Position numbers and translations under genes: made by a program. Under the pieces are notes generated by a model. It did not search any database. It was not told the origin of the DNA and saw only the letters and a list, made by a program, of their open reading frames with translations. A stretch of DNA of 64,000 nt from Thermosipho sp. (in: thermotogales) (GTDB taxonomy: Bacteria; Thermotogota; Thermotogae; Thermotogales; Fervidobacteriaceae), in assembly GCA_017656335.1 (NCBI GenBank), contig JACDOA010000004.1, positions 43,901 through 107,900 of the forward strand. Direction: 5' to 3'. Below, piece by piece: positions 1 to 15,106 of this stretch (its first letter is position 1; each line of letters opens with the position of its first letter).

Positions 1-2
1 GA

Positions 3-962
3 TTACCTCCTTTCAAAATTTTTAAATAAATTATTAGCAGCTTCAAAATTGGCTTCTTTGTTGTATCCTCCTTCTTGTACAAACAAAATAGGAATATTGA
101 TAGCAATCAATTTTTCACCTATTTTTTTAAAGGCATTTCCATCGAGATTAAAATAACCCATATGATCATCAGAATGAATGTCATATCCTAATGAAACAAT
201 TAAAACTGATGGCAAGAATTTGGAAATGATTTCTAAGGCTTTATCCAGTGTAGGTTCATATTCTTTCCATGTTATATTTCCTTTTAAGGGAAAATTAAAA
301 TTAGTTCCAGAAGCTTTTCCAGTCCCTATTTCATCTTCAAAACCACTAATCCATGGAAAATATAACTCAGGACTTCCATGAATTGAAACATATATTATAT
401 TTGGATCTTCATAAAAAATACTTTGAGTTCCGTTTCCATGATGAAAGTCTAAGTCCAAAATGCATATTCTTTCTTTTATAATTGAAAAAATATATTTTGC
501 AGCAATTGCAGCATTATTGAAGTAACAATAACCACCAGCCAAATTACTTGTTGCGTGATGTCCAGGCGGTCTGGTTAAAACATAAACATGTTCTTTGTTT
601 TTAAGAAGTTCATCTGCACCTGTAAGGGTGGCATAGAATGCATTAATTGCCGCGTCGAAAGTGGAGAATGTGATTGGGGTGCCTGAATCGAGAATTCTAT
701 CTTTGAGAAAAACCTCAGGCAAGTATTCTCCATCTTTTGCCTTTTCAGAAAGTTTTTTTAAATGTTCTACATACCATTTAGGATGAACAAAATATATATA
801 ATTGAGAGGGTAATCTTTTATTGAAATCTTTTCGTGATTAGTTTCCATGTATTCAATAACTTTTTCAAATCTCGAAGGAATTTCAGGGTTTTTAACAATT
901 TTTCCGTGATCAATTTCTAAAGTAGGAACATAAAATTCATTAAGTTGGGAAACGAATTTCAT
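3..962 (-). CDS. Histone deacetylase-like / acetylpolyamine amidohydrolase family protein
   Basis: Translation has RPPGHHA, DLDFHHGNGTQ and SLGYDIHSDD motifs typical of the HDAC/AcuC fold. Confidence 0.88.
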   Translation of the reverse strand: MKFVSQLNEFYVPTLEIDHGKIVKNPEIPSRFEKVIEYMETNHEKISIKDYPLNYIYFVHPKWYVEHLKKLSEKAKDGEYLPEVFLKDRILDSGTPITFSTFDAAINAFYATLTGADELLKNKEHVYVLTRPPGHHATSNLAGGYCYFNNAAIAAKYIFSIIKERICILDLDFHHGNGTQSIFYEDPNIIYVSIHGSPELYFPWISGFEDEIGTGKASGTNFNFPLKGNITWKEYEPTLDKALEIISKFLPSVLIVSLGYDIHSDDHMGYFNLDGNAFKKIGEKLIAINIPILFVQEGGYNKEANFEAANNLFKNFERR

Positions 963-963
963 A

Positions 964-1401
964 TTATTCCTCCAAAGTTTTTATTTTGTTGACTCTTCTT
1001 TCGTGTCGGCCACCTTCAAAAGTTGAGTTTAGAAATGCATCCAGAATCCATGTTGCTAATTCAAAACCAATTAATCGACCAGGTAAAACCAAAACGTTGG
1101 CATTATTGTGTTTTCTTGCTAATCCGGCCATTTCTGGCATTAAGCAAAGAGCTGCTCTAATTCCCTTTATTTTATTTGCCGCAATTGACATTCCAATTCC
1201 AGTTCCGCAAATTAATATTCCAAAGTCAACTTTATTTTCATTAATTAATTTTCCAACTTCAATAGCAAAATCTGGATAATCAACACTTTCTGAGCTATTA
1301 GTTCCAACATCTATTAAATCGATTTTTTTAGAAATAATATGTTTTTTTAAAGATTCTTTAAGTTCAAATCCTGCATGATCAGAACCGATTGCAAGTCTCA
1401 T
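964..1401 (-). CDS. rpiB: Ribose 5-phosphate isomerase B
   Basis: MRLAIGSDHAGFELKE start, CGTGIGMSIAANK motif, about 145 aa. Confidence 0.95.
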   Translation of the reverse strand: MRLAIGSDHAGFELKESLKKHIISKKIDLIDVGTNSSESVDYPDFAIEVGKLINENKVDFGILICGTGIGMSIAANKIKGIRAALCLMPEMAGLARKHNNANVLVLPGRLIGFELATWILDAFLNSTFEGGRHERRVNKIKTLEE

Positions 1402-1424
1402 TTTTCAACACCTCCATGAATTAA

Positions 1425-2027
1425 TTATTCGTAAATTCTTATAATGCCAACCAACTTTCCAATAACTCGTACTTCCTTAGCTGAACAAATTATTGGTTCC
1501 ATACTTTTATTTTCTGGAACTAATATAACCTTATCATCTTTTAAATAAAATTTTTTTAAGGTAATCTTATCTTGATAAACAACCGCAGCTATTTGGCCAT
1601 TTGAAACTTTATATTGTCTTTTTAATATTACAAAATCACCATCTAAAATATGGGCATCTATCATACTATCTCCTTCGGCCTTCAAAGCAAAGTAATCTCC
1701 AAACCCCTTAATCATTCTTATGGGAATTTCTATTTCTTCATCAATTTCCTCAAACATTTCAATTCCTTGACCTGCAGCAATTTTTCCTTTTACAGGAACA
1801 CTTATACTTTCAGGTCTTTTAGTTAAAGTTATAGAGCGCGATCTATTTGGGTTCCGAGTTATATATCCTTTTTTCTCTAAAGCCAGCACATGAATATGAG
1901 CTCCTCTTGGTGTAAGTTTAAAATGTCTTGCGATATCTCTAATGGAAGGAGAATAACCATTTTGTTGAATAAAAGATGTAATAAAATCCAATACTTTTTT
2001 TTGTTTTTTAGTAAGATGTTGCGTCAT
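1425..2027 (-). CDS. lexA: LexA repressor
   Basis: N-terminal wHTH, KIAAGQG cleavage region, GDSMIDAHI and catalytic Lys region. Confidence 0.95.
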   Translation of the reverse strand: MTQHLTKKQKKVLDFITSFIQQNGYSPSIRDIARHFKLTPRGAHIHVLALEKKGYITRNPNRSRSITLTKRPESISVPVKGKIAAGQGIEMFEEIDEEIEIPIRMIKGFGDYFALKAEGDSMIDAHILDGDFVILKRQYKVSNGQIAAVVYQDKITLKKFYLKDDKVILVPENKSMEPIICSAKEVRVIGKLVGIIRIYE

Positions 2028-2404
2028 ACATCAAACACCACCTTTGTGTATAAATAATCATTAATTTTCTCAATTTTTAATTTATGATATGTTAGAGCCT
2101 TAAATTTTTCGCCTTCTAGTTCTTTGTAAGAGCAAAATTCAGTTATGTAAAAATTATCATCTTTCCAAATTTTCACAGGGAAATATCCTAAATCAATCGC
2201 AGCAATCCAATCATTTACTATATCAAAAACACCATCCTCGTCCTCATTTATTAAATAATTTTGCGCCGATTTATTGTCGCAATTAATGTTTTTTGGCTTA
2301 TAATTTTTCTTGAGTATTTGTAAAATATCTTTTAAAAGTTCCTCGAAACTTTTTGCTTTAATCTCAAAAGCTACATCAGCCGTATGATTTATTTCTTTGA
2401 ACAT
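2024..2404 (-). CDS. Archease family protein
   Basis: [23 protein letters not shown] start and C-terminal FKALTYHKLKIE..VVFDV match the archease (MTH1598/TM1083-like) family. Confidence 0.85.
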   Translation of the reverse strand: MFKEINHTADVAFEIKAKSFEELLKDILQILKKNYKPKNINCDNKSAQNYLINEDEDGVFDIVNDWIAAIDLGYFPVKIWKDDNFYITEFCSYKELEGEKFKALTYHKLKIEKINDYLYTKVVFDV

Positions 2405-4818
2405 TATTCTCCATCCTTTATTATTGCGAAATCTGCTATTTCGTCTCCTTCAGCAAGGTTAACCAATTTTACCCCTTTTGTAACTCTTCCCAAAACATTG
2501 ATTCCAGAAACATTTATTTTCAATGTCATTCCATTTTTAGTAAAAATCATCATATCTTCATCACCATTTACATATGAAACACCGACTACCATTCCGGCTT
2601 TTTTAATATCTGAGATATTTTTAATCCCGGTACCAGCTCTTTTTTGAATTCTATATTGAGAAATTTCTGTTCTTTTTCCATATCCCAGGTTTGTAACAGT
2701 AAGAATATATCCATCTTCGCCAGTAAGTAAGGCTGAACTAACGACAATATCATCTTTATGTAATTTAAGCCCTGTCACTCCTCTAGCGGTTCTTCCCATC
2801 GTTCTTACATCTGAAATAGGAAATCTAATACTCATACCATTTTTAGTTGCAATAAATACTGTTTGATTGTCATTTTGAATTTTTAAAACAGAAACTAACA
2901 AATCATTTTCTTCAAAAGTTATTGCTCTCATTCCTCTGGAGTTAATATTTTTAAATTCTGAAAGCCTTGTTCTTTTTACTTTTCCGCATTTTGTAACAAA
3001 AAATAGTTCACCATCAAAATTATCGACTGAAAGAAGAGTTAATATCTTTTCATTTTCGTCAATGTTTATGTATCTTGCAATTTGTTTACCTTTGCTTGTT
3101 CTAGAATTTTTTTCAATTTCATAATTATTTAAAACGTAAACTTTCCCAAATGAAGTAAAGAATAAGGTTTTTCCATGTAAGTGTGTATAAATAACTTCCA
3201 TAATAGCGTCATCATTCATCAAAGAACCGCCAGTAACTCCCTTTCCACCTCTTTTTTGAGTTCTAAATTCTTTTAAATCCATCATTTTAAGATAACCTTT
3301 TTTTGTTAGAGTGATTACAACATCTTTATCTGGTATCAATTCTAATTGGTCAAAATCCGTTGTTGCTTCTTCTTTTGAAAGAATTATTGTTTTTCTTTCA
3401 TCACCGTATTTAGATTTAATATCGAGTAATTCTTCTATGATTTTTTCATAAACCTTGTTATCATTTTCTATAAGTTCTTTTTCTATTTTCATCTTCTGGA
3501 TCATGTCTTCGTATTCCTTGATTAAATTGGATAATTCCAATTTAGTTAATTTTCCAAGTCTTAAATCAACTATTGCTTTGGCTTGTTCATTAGTAAAACC
3601 AAACATTTCAATTAATTCTTGGATAGCTCTGTTTTGATCTTCACTGCTTCTAATTACCGATATTACAGTGTCAATTGATCTTGAAGCTTTAATTAGCCCT
3701 TCTAAAATATGCGCTCTTTTTGAATACTGCTTATAGTAAAATTGTGCTCTTCTTCTTACGACTTCAAATCTATGTTGAACAAAAGCCCACATTAAATCTT
3801 TTAAATTCATTAAAACAGGTCTTTTATCTTTATCAATGACTAATAATTGAGAATGAAAAGAGGTTTGAAGTTGAGTGTGTTTATATAAGTTGTTTATAAT
3901 TATTTCTTCATTTACATCTAAAGGTATTTCAATAACAATTCTCAACCCCTCTTTATCAGATTCATCGCGTATATCTTTTATTGGAAGATTTGATCTTTCA
4001 GCATATTCAACAATTTTTTTAATTAAATCTGCTTTGCTTATAGAAAAAGGTATTTCAGTAATTACAATGTTTTTCTTTTTCTTTTTTTCTTCTACATCAA
4101 CTTTTCCTCGGATAATAAAACTTCCCTTACCAGTGGTATACATTTCCCTAATACCAGCTTTACCAATGATTTCACCACCAGTAGGAAAATCAGGTCCTGG
4201 AATATATTCCATAAGTTCTTCAATTGAAATTTCGGGATTTTTAATTAGGGCAACAAATCCATCAATCAGTTCATTTAAATTATGTGGTGGTATGTTGGTT
4301 GTCATTCCAACAGCAATTCCAGAAGAACCATTAGCAAGTAAATTAGGAAATTTTGCTGGTAAAACTTCTGGTTCTTTTAAACTGCCATCAAAGTTGTCCA
4401 TCATATTTACTGTATCTTTATCTATATCTTCAAGTAATTCTTCGGCAATTCTTTGCAATCTTGCTTCTGTATACCTCATTGCTGCAGGTGGATCTCTATC
4501 AATCGAACCAAAATTTCCTTGCCCCTCTACAAGTTTATATCTCATTGACCAATCTTGTGCCATCCTTACTAAGGTATCATAAATTGCTGCATCTCCATGA
4601 GGATGGTACTTACCCATTACCTCACCAACAATACGTGCGGATTTCTTAAAAGGTTTTGTGTGGGTAACGCCCAATTCATACATGCTATATAAAATTCTTC
4701 TTTGCACGGGTTTGAGGCCATCCCTTACGTCGGGGATAGCTCTACCTATAATAACACTCATTGAATAACTTAAATAAGATTCTTTTAATTCCTCTTCAAT
4801 AGGTCTATAAATCTCCAT
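2404..4818 (-). CDS. gyrA: DNA gyrase subunit A
   Basis: [31 protein letters not shown] and GyrA-box [11 protein letters not shown]. Confidence 0.97.
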   Translation of the reverse strand: MEIYRPIEEELKESYLSYSMSVIIGRAIPDVRDGLKPVQRRILYSMYELGVTHTKPFKKSARIVGEVMGKYHPHGDAAIYDTLVRMAQDWSMRYKLVEGQGNFGSIDRDPPAAMRYTEARLQRIAEELLEDIDKDTVNMMDNFDGSLKEPEVLPAKFPNLLANGSSGIAVGMTTNIPPHNLNELIDGFVALIKNPEISIEELMEYIPGPDFPTGGEIIGKAGIREMYTTGKGSFIIRGKVDVEEKKKKKNIVITEIPFSISKADLIKKIVEYAERSNLPIKDIRDESDKEGLRIVIEIPLDVNEEIIINNLYKHTQLQTSFHSQLLVIDKDKRPVLMNLKDLMWAFVQHRFEVVRRRAQFYYKQYSKRAHILEGLIKASRSIDTVISVIRSSEDQNRAIQELIEMFGFTNEQAKAIVDLRLGKLTKLELSNLIKEYEDMIQKMKIEKELIENDNKVYEKIIEELLDIKSKYGDERKTIILSKEEATTDFDQLELIPDKDVVITLTKKGYLKMMDLKEFRTQKRGGKGVTGGSLMNDDAIMEVIYTHLHGKTLFFTSFGKVYVLNNYEIEKNSRTSKGKQIARYINIDENEKILTLLSVDNFDGELFFVTKCGKVKRTRLSEFKNINSRGMRAITFEENDLLVSVLKIQNDNQTVFIATKNGMSIRFPISDVRTMGRTARGVTGLKLHKDDIVVSSALLTGEDGYILTVTNLGYGKRTEISQYRIQKRAGTGIKNISDIKKAGMVVGVSYVNGDEDMMIFTKNGMTLKINVSGINVLGRVTKGVKLVNLAEGDEIADFAIIKDGE

Positions 4819-4833
4819 TTAATTCCCTCCAAA

Positions 4834-6771
4834 TTATGAAATCTTAGCACCGGGTTCTATATCATTATCAACGGTTAATAAAGTGAGTTTGTCATTAATT
4901 TTTGCTGCTAGCAACATACCTTGAGATTCTACGCCCATTAATTTAGCAGGTTTGAGGTTCGCTACAATAACAATTTTTTTGCCAATTAATTCATTTGGAT
5001 TGTAATATTTAGCAATCCCTGCAACAATTTGTCTTTTTCCAAGTTCTCCTAAATCTATTAACAATTTTATAAGTTTTTCAGATTTTTTAATTTTTTCAGC
5101 TTCAAGTATTTCTGCAACTCTTAAGTCAATTTTCTTAAATTCATCAAACGAAATTAGAACAACACCTTCTTCGGTATTTTGTTTTTGTAAATCTTGTTTT
5201 TCCTTTTTAACAGCAATTTTTTCAAATTTACTTAAATCAATTTTATTAAATAAGGGTTTCCCATGTGTTACTTTTTGACCAGACTTCAGAACATTCCATT
5301 TTTTTTCAAATACTTCTGAAGGTTTCACATTTTGTGAAAGTCTTTTATATACCTCGTTTGATGAATCCGGCATAAATGGCATAAGTAAGGTGGCAACTCT
5401 CAGTATAGCTTCAAGGGTATTATATAATACTGTAGCTAATCTTTTTTTATTCCCTTCTTTTGCAAGAATCCATGGCTTATTTTCATCAAAGTATTTGTTT
5501 ATGTTGCCTATATAGCTCCATATCTCTTCCAAAGCATAAGTTAATTTAAATGAATCCATATATGCATAATATTTGTTTAAAAGATTTTCAAAGTGTTCGA
5601 TTAAGATTTTGTCTGTTTCTAAAATTTCTTCTGGTTTTGGGATGATTGAATCAAAATTTTTAACAACCATTGCAACAGTTCTATGTAAAAGATTCCCATA
5701 ATCGTTTGCAAGATCAGAATTTAATCTTTGAACAAGATTTTCTTCAGAGAAATCTCCATCTTTTCCAAAAACAATGTCTCGTGTTAAGTAATATCTAATA
5801 ACATCATTGCCATATTTTTTAACAAATTCTCTAGGATCGATAGCGTTTCCAAGAGATTTGCTAATTTTTTGACCATTCACTGTTAGCCAGCCATGAGCAA
5901 AAATTTTCTTTGGAAGTGGTAATCCAACAGACATTAACATTGCTGGCCATATTATACTGTGAAATCTGTTTATTTCTTTTCCAATTAAGTGAACGTCTGC
6001 AGGCCACCATTTATTGAAAGTTTCTTCATCTCTTTCATAGCCAATAGCAGAAATATAATTTATCAAAGCATCAACCCAAACATAAATAACATGTTTTGGA
6101 TCGTTTGGCATTAGAATTCCCCAATTAAATGTTGTTCTTGTTATTGAAAGATCTTTTAAACCACTTTCCAATATTTTTAACATTTCATTTTTTCTGAACT
6201 CGGGTTCTACAAAATCTGGATTATTTTTAAAATGGTTCAATAATGGTTCAGTGTATTTAGAAAGTCTAAAAAAGTAGTTTTCTTCTTCAACAAAATTTAA
6301 AGGTCTTCCACAAGAAGGACATACTTGTTTTTCATTTTCATCAATTTCTATTTCTTCTTCGTTCCAATAAGTTTCACAGGGTACACAGTACCAACCTTTG
6401 TAAATTCCTTTATAGATATCTCCATTTTCAAGCATTTTTGAAACAAAGAGTTGGACTGTTTTCATATGGTTAGGATCAGTAGTTCTGATGAAATAATCGT
6501 TTGTTATATTTAAATCTTCCCATAATTTTTTAAATTTTTCAGAAAGTTCGTCGCATAATAATTGAGGATCTTTTCCTTTTTCTTTTGCTGCTTGTAAAAT
6601 TTTCTGCCCATGTTCATCTGTTCCTGTTAAATAAAATACATCATATCCTGTTAATCTTTTATATCTAGCAATAATATCTCCTATAATTGTTGTATATGCA
6701 CTTCCAATATGGGGTTCTGAATTAACATAATAAATAGGAGTTGTGATATAAAATTTTTTCACATTTTCCAC
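4834..6771 (-). CDS. metG: Methionyl-tRNA synthetase with C-terminal tRNA-binding (Arc1p/EMAP-like) domain
   Basis: FYITTPIYYVNSEPHIGSAYT, KISKSLGN, C-terminal FDEFKKIDLRVAEI..GKKIVIVANLKPAKLMGVESQGM. Confidence 0.97.
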   Translation of the reverse strand: MENVKKFYITTPIYYVNSEPHIGSAYTTIIGDIIARYKRLTGYDVFYLTGTDEHGQKILQAAKEKGKDPQLLCDELSEKFKKLWEDLNITNDYFIRTTDPNHMKTVQLFVSKMLENGDIYKGIYKGWYCVPCETYWNEEEIEIDENEKQVCPSCGRPLNFVEEENYFFRLSKYTEPLLNHFKNNPDFVEPEFRKNEMLKILESGLKDLSITRTTFNWGILMPNDPKHVIYVWVDALINYISAIGYERDEETFNKWWPADVHLIGKEINRFHSIIWPAMLMSVGLPLPKKIFAHGWLTVNGQKISKSLGNAIDPREFVKKYGNDVIRYYLTRDIVFGKDGDFSEENLVQRLNSDLANDYGNLLHRTVAMVVKNFDSIIPKPEEILETDKILIEHFENLLNKYYAYMDSFKLTYALEEIWSYIGNINKYFDENKPWILAKEGNKKRLATVLYNTLEAILRVATLLMPFMPDSSNEVYKRLSQNVKPSEVFEKKWNVLKSGQKVTHGKPLFNKIDLSKFEKIAVKKEKQDLQKQNTEEGVVLISFDEFKKIDLRVAEILEAEKIKKSEKLIKLLIDLGELGKRQIVAGIAKYYNPNELIGKKIVIVANLKPAKLMGVESQGMLLAAKINDKLTLLTVDNDIEPGAKIS

Positions 6772-7005
6772 CTCCGAATATATTTTTATTCCTTATAAAA
6801 ATTATATCATATAATTGGTATTTTTAATTTGAATGAAACATTTGTATAGTATAAATTTTTTGTTAATTTTGAAAGGAGATAGTTCAATTTGATTAAAAAA
6901 TGAAAGATTATTGAAAAAAATTAAACTTATTTAATGATATTTTTATTTAATGGCTAATTACAGTATTAAAATAAGATAAAGAAAATTGATATAATTAAAT
7001 CAATT

Positions 7006-7021
7006 CCGGTATCAATACCGG
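7006..7021. promoter_or_regulatory. Candidate operator CCGGTAT-CA-ATACCGG downstream of a TATAAT (6990-6995)
   Basis: Perfect 7-bp inverted repeat with 2-nt spacer, between putative -10 and the RBS of the sugar ABC operon; followed by GGAACGTTTT at 7021-7030. Confidence 0.55.
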
Positions 7022-7055
7022 GAACGTTTTAAAAAACTTTTTAAGGAGGGAAAGT

Positions 7056-8318
7056 ATGAAAAAAGTTATTTTAATGTTACTTATTATCAGTATGTTGATT
7101 GGTTTATTTGGAGTAGTAAACGCAGCAAAAAAGGTTACTATATGGTGTTGGGATCCTAACTTTAATGTGGCAATTATGGAGGAAGCAGCAAGTAGATATC
7201 AAAAATTACATCCCGATGTTGAATTTGAAGTTGTAAGCATGGCTAAAGCAGATGTTGAGCAAAAACTTAACACAATATTAGCTTCAGGTGTTAAGAGAGG
7301 GCTTCCAGAAATAGTATTAATAGAAGATTACAACGCACAAAAATATTTACAATCTTATCCTGGTTCATTTGCCGATTTAACTAGGGAATTTAATTACAAG
7401 GAATTTGCTCCTTACAAAGTTAAGCTTATGACATTAAACGGAAAAGTTTATGGAGTTCCATTTGATTCAGGTGTTGCAGGTTGGTTTTATAGAAGAGATT
7501 ACTTTGAACAAGCAGGTATAAATCCAGAAGATCTTAAAAATATTACCTGGGATGAATTTATTGAAATAGGAAAGATTGTCAAAGAAAAGACAGGAAAGTA
7601 CATGATTTCAGGAGATCCATACGATGGTGGATTGATGAGAATTCTTTTACATTCGGCCGGAACTTGGTATTTTGATGAAAAAGGAAATCCAAATATTGCA
7701 AATAATGAAGTTTTAAAAGATGCTTTGAAGATTTATAAAGAACTATTTGCTTCAGGAATAATGAAAGAAACTTCTGGTTGGAATGAATGGGTTGCCTCTT
7801 TTAATAATGGCGAAGTTGCATCAGTTGTTACTGGAGTTTGGATTATAGGTTCTATTAAAGCTGAAAAATCTCAAACTGGAAAATGGGGAGTTTTACCAGT
7901 TCCAAGGTTAGATTTGCCTGGTGCAGTTAATGCTTCTAATTTAGGAGGTTCTAGTTGGTATGTGTTAAATAATTCGGAAAATAAAGATATTGCTATTGAT
8001 TTCTTAAGGGAAATTTATGCCAAGGATATTGATTTCTATCAAAAAATCTTAATTGAAAGAGGAGCATTTGGAACTTGGTTACCAGCACAAAATGGCTATG
8101 CATACAGGGCTGAAGATCCATTCTTTGGTAATCAAAGAATTTTCTTAGACTTCTCTGAGTGGTTGAAAAAAATTCCATCAGTAGATTTTGGATTGTTTAC
8201 TTATGAAGCTGACGGTGCAATTATGGGTGTAATGCCTGATGTTTACAATGGAAATTTAACAATTGATGAAGCTTTAAAGCTTGCAGAAGAACAATTTAAA
8301 AATACTCTAGGCTTTTAA
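7056..8318 (+). CDS. Sugar ABC transporter substrate-binding protein
   Basis: Signal peptide followed by extracellular solute-binding protein family 1 sequence (KKVTIWCWDPNFNVAIMEEAASRYQKLHPDVEF). Confidence 0.92.
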   Translation: MKKVILMLLIISMLIGLFGVVNAAKKVTIWCWDPNFNVAIMEEAASRYQKLHPDVEFEVVSMAKADVEQKLNTILASGVKRGLPEIVLIEDYNAQKYLQSYPGSFADLTREFNYKEFAPYKVKLMTLNGKVYGVPFDSGVAGWFYRRDYFEQAGINPEDLKNITWDEFIEIGKIVKEKTGKYMISGDPYDGGLMRILLHSAGTWYFDEKGNPNIANNEVLKDALKIYKELFASGIMKETSGWNEWVASFNNGEVASVVTGVWIIGSIKAEKSQTGKWGVLPVPRLDLPGAVNASNLGGSSWYVLNNSENKDIAIDFLREIYAKDIDFYQKILIERGAFGTWLPAQNGYAYRAEDPFFGNQRIFLDFSEWLKKIPSVDFGLFTYEADGAIMGVMPDVYNGNLTIDEALKLAEEQFKNTLGF

Positions 8319-8325
8319 TTGAATA

Positions 8326-8362
8326 CAAAAATAGAGGGTTATAAAAAGGCCCTCTATTTTTA
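8326..8362 (+). terminator. Intrinsic terminator/attenuator-like hairpin inside transporter operon
   Basis: AAAATAGAGGG..CCCTCTATTTTT stem with T-run, between the binding protein and permease genes. Confidence 0.7.
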
Positions 8363-8387
8363 TGCTTTGAGGAGGTTGAGCTAAAAG

Positions 8388-9277
8388 ATGAAGATTGGAA
8401 AAAGTTATAACTTGTGGGGATGGGTATTCATAAGTTTAGCTTTAATTGCCTTAACTTTATTTATACTCTATCCTATAATATATTCCTTATATTTATCAAC
8501 ATTTTCTACGAGAGGTTTTTTAAAAACCTTTGTTGGTTTTGGGAACTATAAAAGATTGTTCCAAGATAGAAATTTTCTTCTTTCATTAAAAAATATCTCT
8601 ATTATTTTTGTTGTGCAAATTCCAATAATGCTATTTCTAGCTCTAATATATGCTTTTTTACTTAATGATCCGAAATTAAAATTTAAAGGTTTTTTTAGAA
8701 CTGCATTGTTTTTGCCAGCAGTAACTTCCTTAGTTGCTTACACGATATTATTTAAAATGATGTTTTCAACAGATGGTTTGGTAAATAATATATTATTAGC
8801 TATTGGCATAATAAAACAACCTATTAGATGGCTTTTAGATCCATTTTGGGCAAAGGTAACTTTAATTATTGCGATGACATGGAGATGGACTGGATACAAT
8901 ATGATGTTTTATTTAGCAGGTCTTCAAAATATTCCTAATGAAATTTATGAAGCTGCTGAAATAGATGGAGCTAATAGAAGAGTTCAATTTTTTAAAATAA
9001 CAATACCACTATTAAAACCCATAATTTTATTTACTACCATAATGTCTACAATTGGTACACTTCAATTGTTTGATGAACCCATGAATTTGGCTGCTGGTGT
9101 TGTGACTGGTTCAAGTGTAGGGCCTGGGAATTCTTTGTTAACTCCTTCTGTATATATTTATAACGTCTGTTTCAAATATGTTCCTAATTTTGGTTATGCT
9201 TCTGCAATTTCATATGTTATAGTTTTAATAGCAGCTATTTTATCCCTTATACAGTTTAAAGTGGTAGGTGAAAGAAG

Positions 9278-9281
<4 letters not shown>
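8388..9281 (+). CDS. Sugar ABC transporter permease (MalF-like)
   Basis: Six TM-type helices and EIYEAAEIDGANRRVQFFKITIPLLKP EAA loop. Confidence 0.92.
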
Positions 9282-14135
<4,854 letters not shown>

Positions 14136-14149
14136 CAAGGAGTGATGAT

Positions 14150-15106
14150 ATGAAGTTGTTTGGTAGAGAATTTGTTGAAGGGGCATTTATTGAAAAAAAA
14201 GACGGCTATGAAATCTTATGGAAGGTTATGAAGATTGACTTCGGTTGGAAAATTTATTGGAAAATAAAAGGATTCTTTTCTGGTTTGGAAATTCTAAAAA
14301 TTAATACAGGAACTTTTGAAATTTTTCCTTTTTTTGTTCTGTCTAAAGACATGTTAATTGGATTACTGAGCCCAACTTCAGAAAAAGTAGAGATTGTTAA
14401 AGAAAATAATGAAATTTCTTTTATTTTACGTTCAGAAGATGATTCAAATAACTGTTTAGAAAGTTCGTTGATAATCATTAACATTGAAAATAAAAAATTA
14501 TTACTTGAAAGATATAAAGAATGGATTATAAAAGAAAATAAAATAGACTCTGTTAAAGAAATCAGAATTTCAGCAGAAGATTACGAATTGTTTCTAAATA
14601 AAGATGAAATAAATACCAAACTTGAAAATAAAGTTATAATTATAAATGATTACATAGAAGAAATTGAAAAAAAATCAATAAATAAATTGAAAGAAAGAAA
14701 AAATAAAATTTTTGCCAAAACAAAAAATTATTTGGAAAGTTTGGAAGTTTTAGATGGATATATAATCGAAGGGACAATAGAAGAAAATTACATATTCCAT
14801 AATTTGAAATACTTACTATTACTTAATTGTGAAGATACTTTCGAATATTATTGGAAACACCTATTTAAAAATGTTGTATTTGAGAATGATCCTAATTTTG
14901 TCGAAAGAATTATAAATGTAAATGCTTTTGAAAAATTTTGGAAATTTGAATATATTAACAATAGCAAAGAAAGAATATTGCTGGAAATCAGTTGGAATGA
15001 AAAACAAATAAAAATGGAAAAAATTCCTTTTATAAACATTGAAAAGAATAGTGTTTTAAAAGATGATGGAAGAATTTTTAATTTTTATGGAGGCGAGACA
15101 AAATGA
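14150..15106 (+). CDS. GalA-like (GH36 alpha-galactosidase-related) protein apparently lacking the catalytic barrel
   Basis: N-terminus MKLFGREFVEGAFIEKKDGYEI..IDFGWKIYWKIKGFFSGLEILK, KKLLLERYKEWIIKENK and C-terminus DGRIFNFYGGETK resemble Thermotoga GalA as recalled. Only 318 aa; no GH36 catalytic motifs seen. Confidence 0.6.
   Translation: MKLFGREFVEGAFIEKKDGYEILWKVMKIDFGWKIYWKIKGFFSGLEILKINTGTFEIFPFFVLSKDMLIGLLSPTSEKVEIVKENNEISFILRSEDDSNNCLESSLIIINIENKKLLLERYKEWIIKENKIDSVKEIRISAEDYELFLNKDEINTKLENKVIIINDYIEEIEKKSINKLKERKNKIFAKTKNYLESLEVLDGYIIEGTIEENYIFHNLKYLLLLNCEDTFEYYWKHLFKNVVFENDPNFVERIINVNAFEKFWKFEYINNSKERILLEISWNEKQIKMEKIPFINIEKNSVLKDDGRIFNFYGGETK

Noticed and set aside
3875-4582. 235-aa plus-strand ORF (and several other ORFs) opposite gyrA
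   Set aside because: Antisense to a strongly supported gyrA reading frame; composition is Ser/Ile/Pro-rich as expected from a shadow ORF, with no recognised domain.
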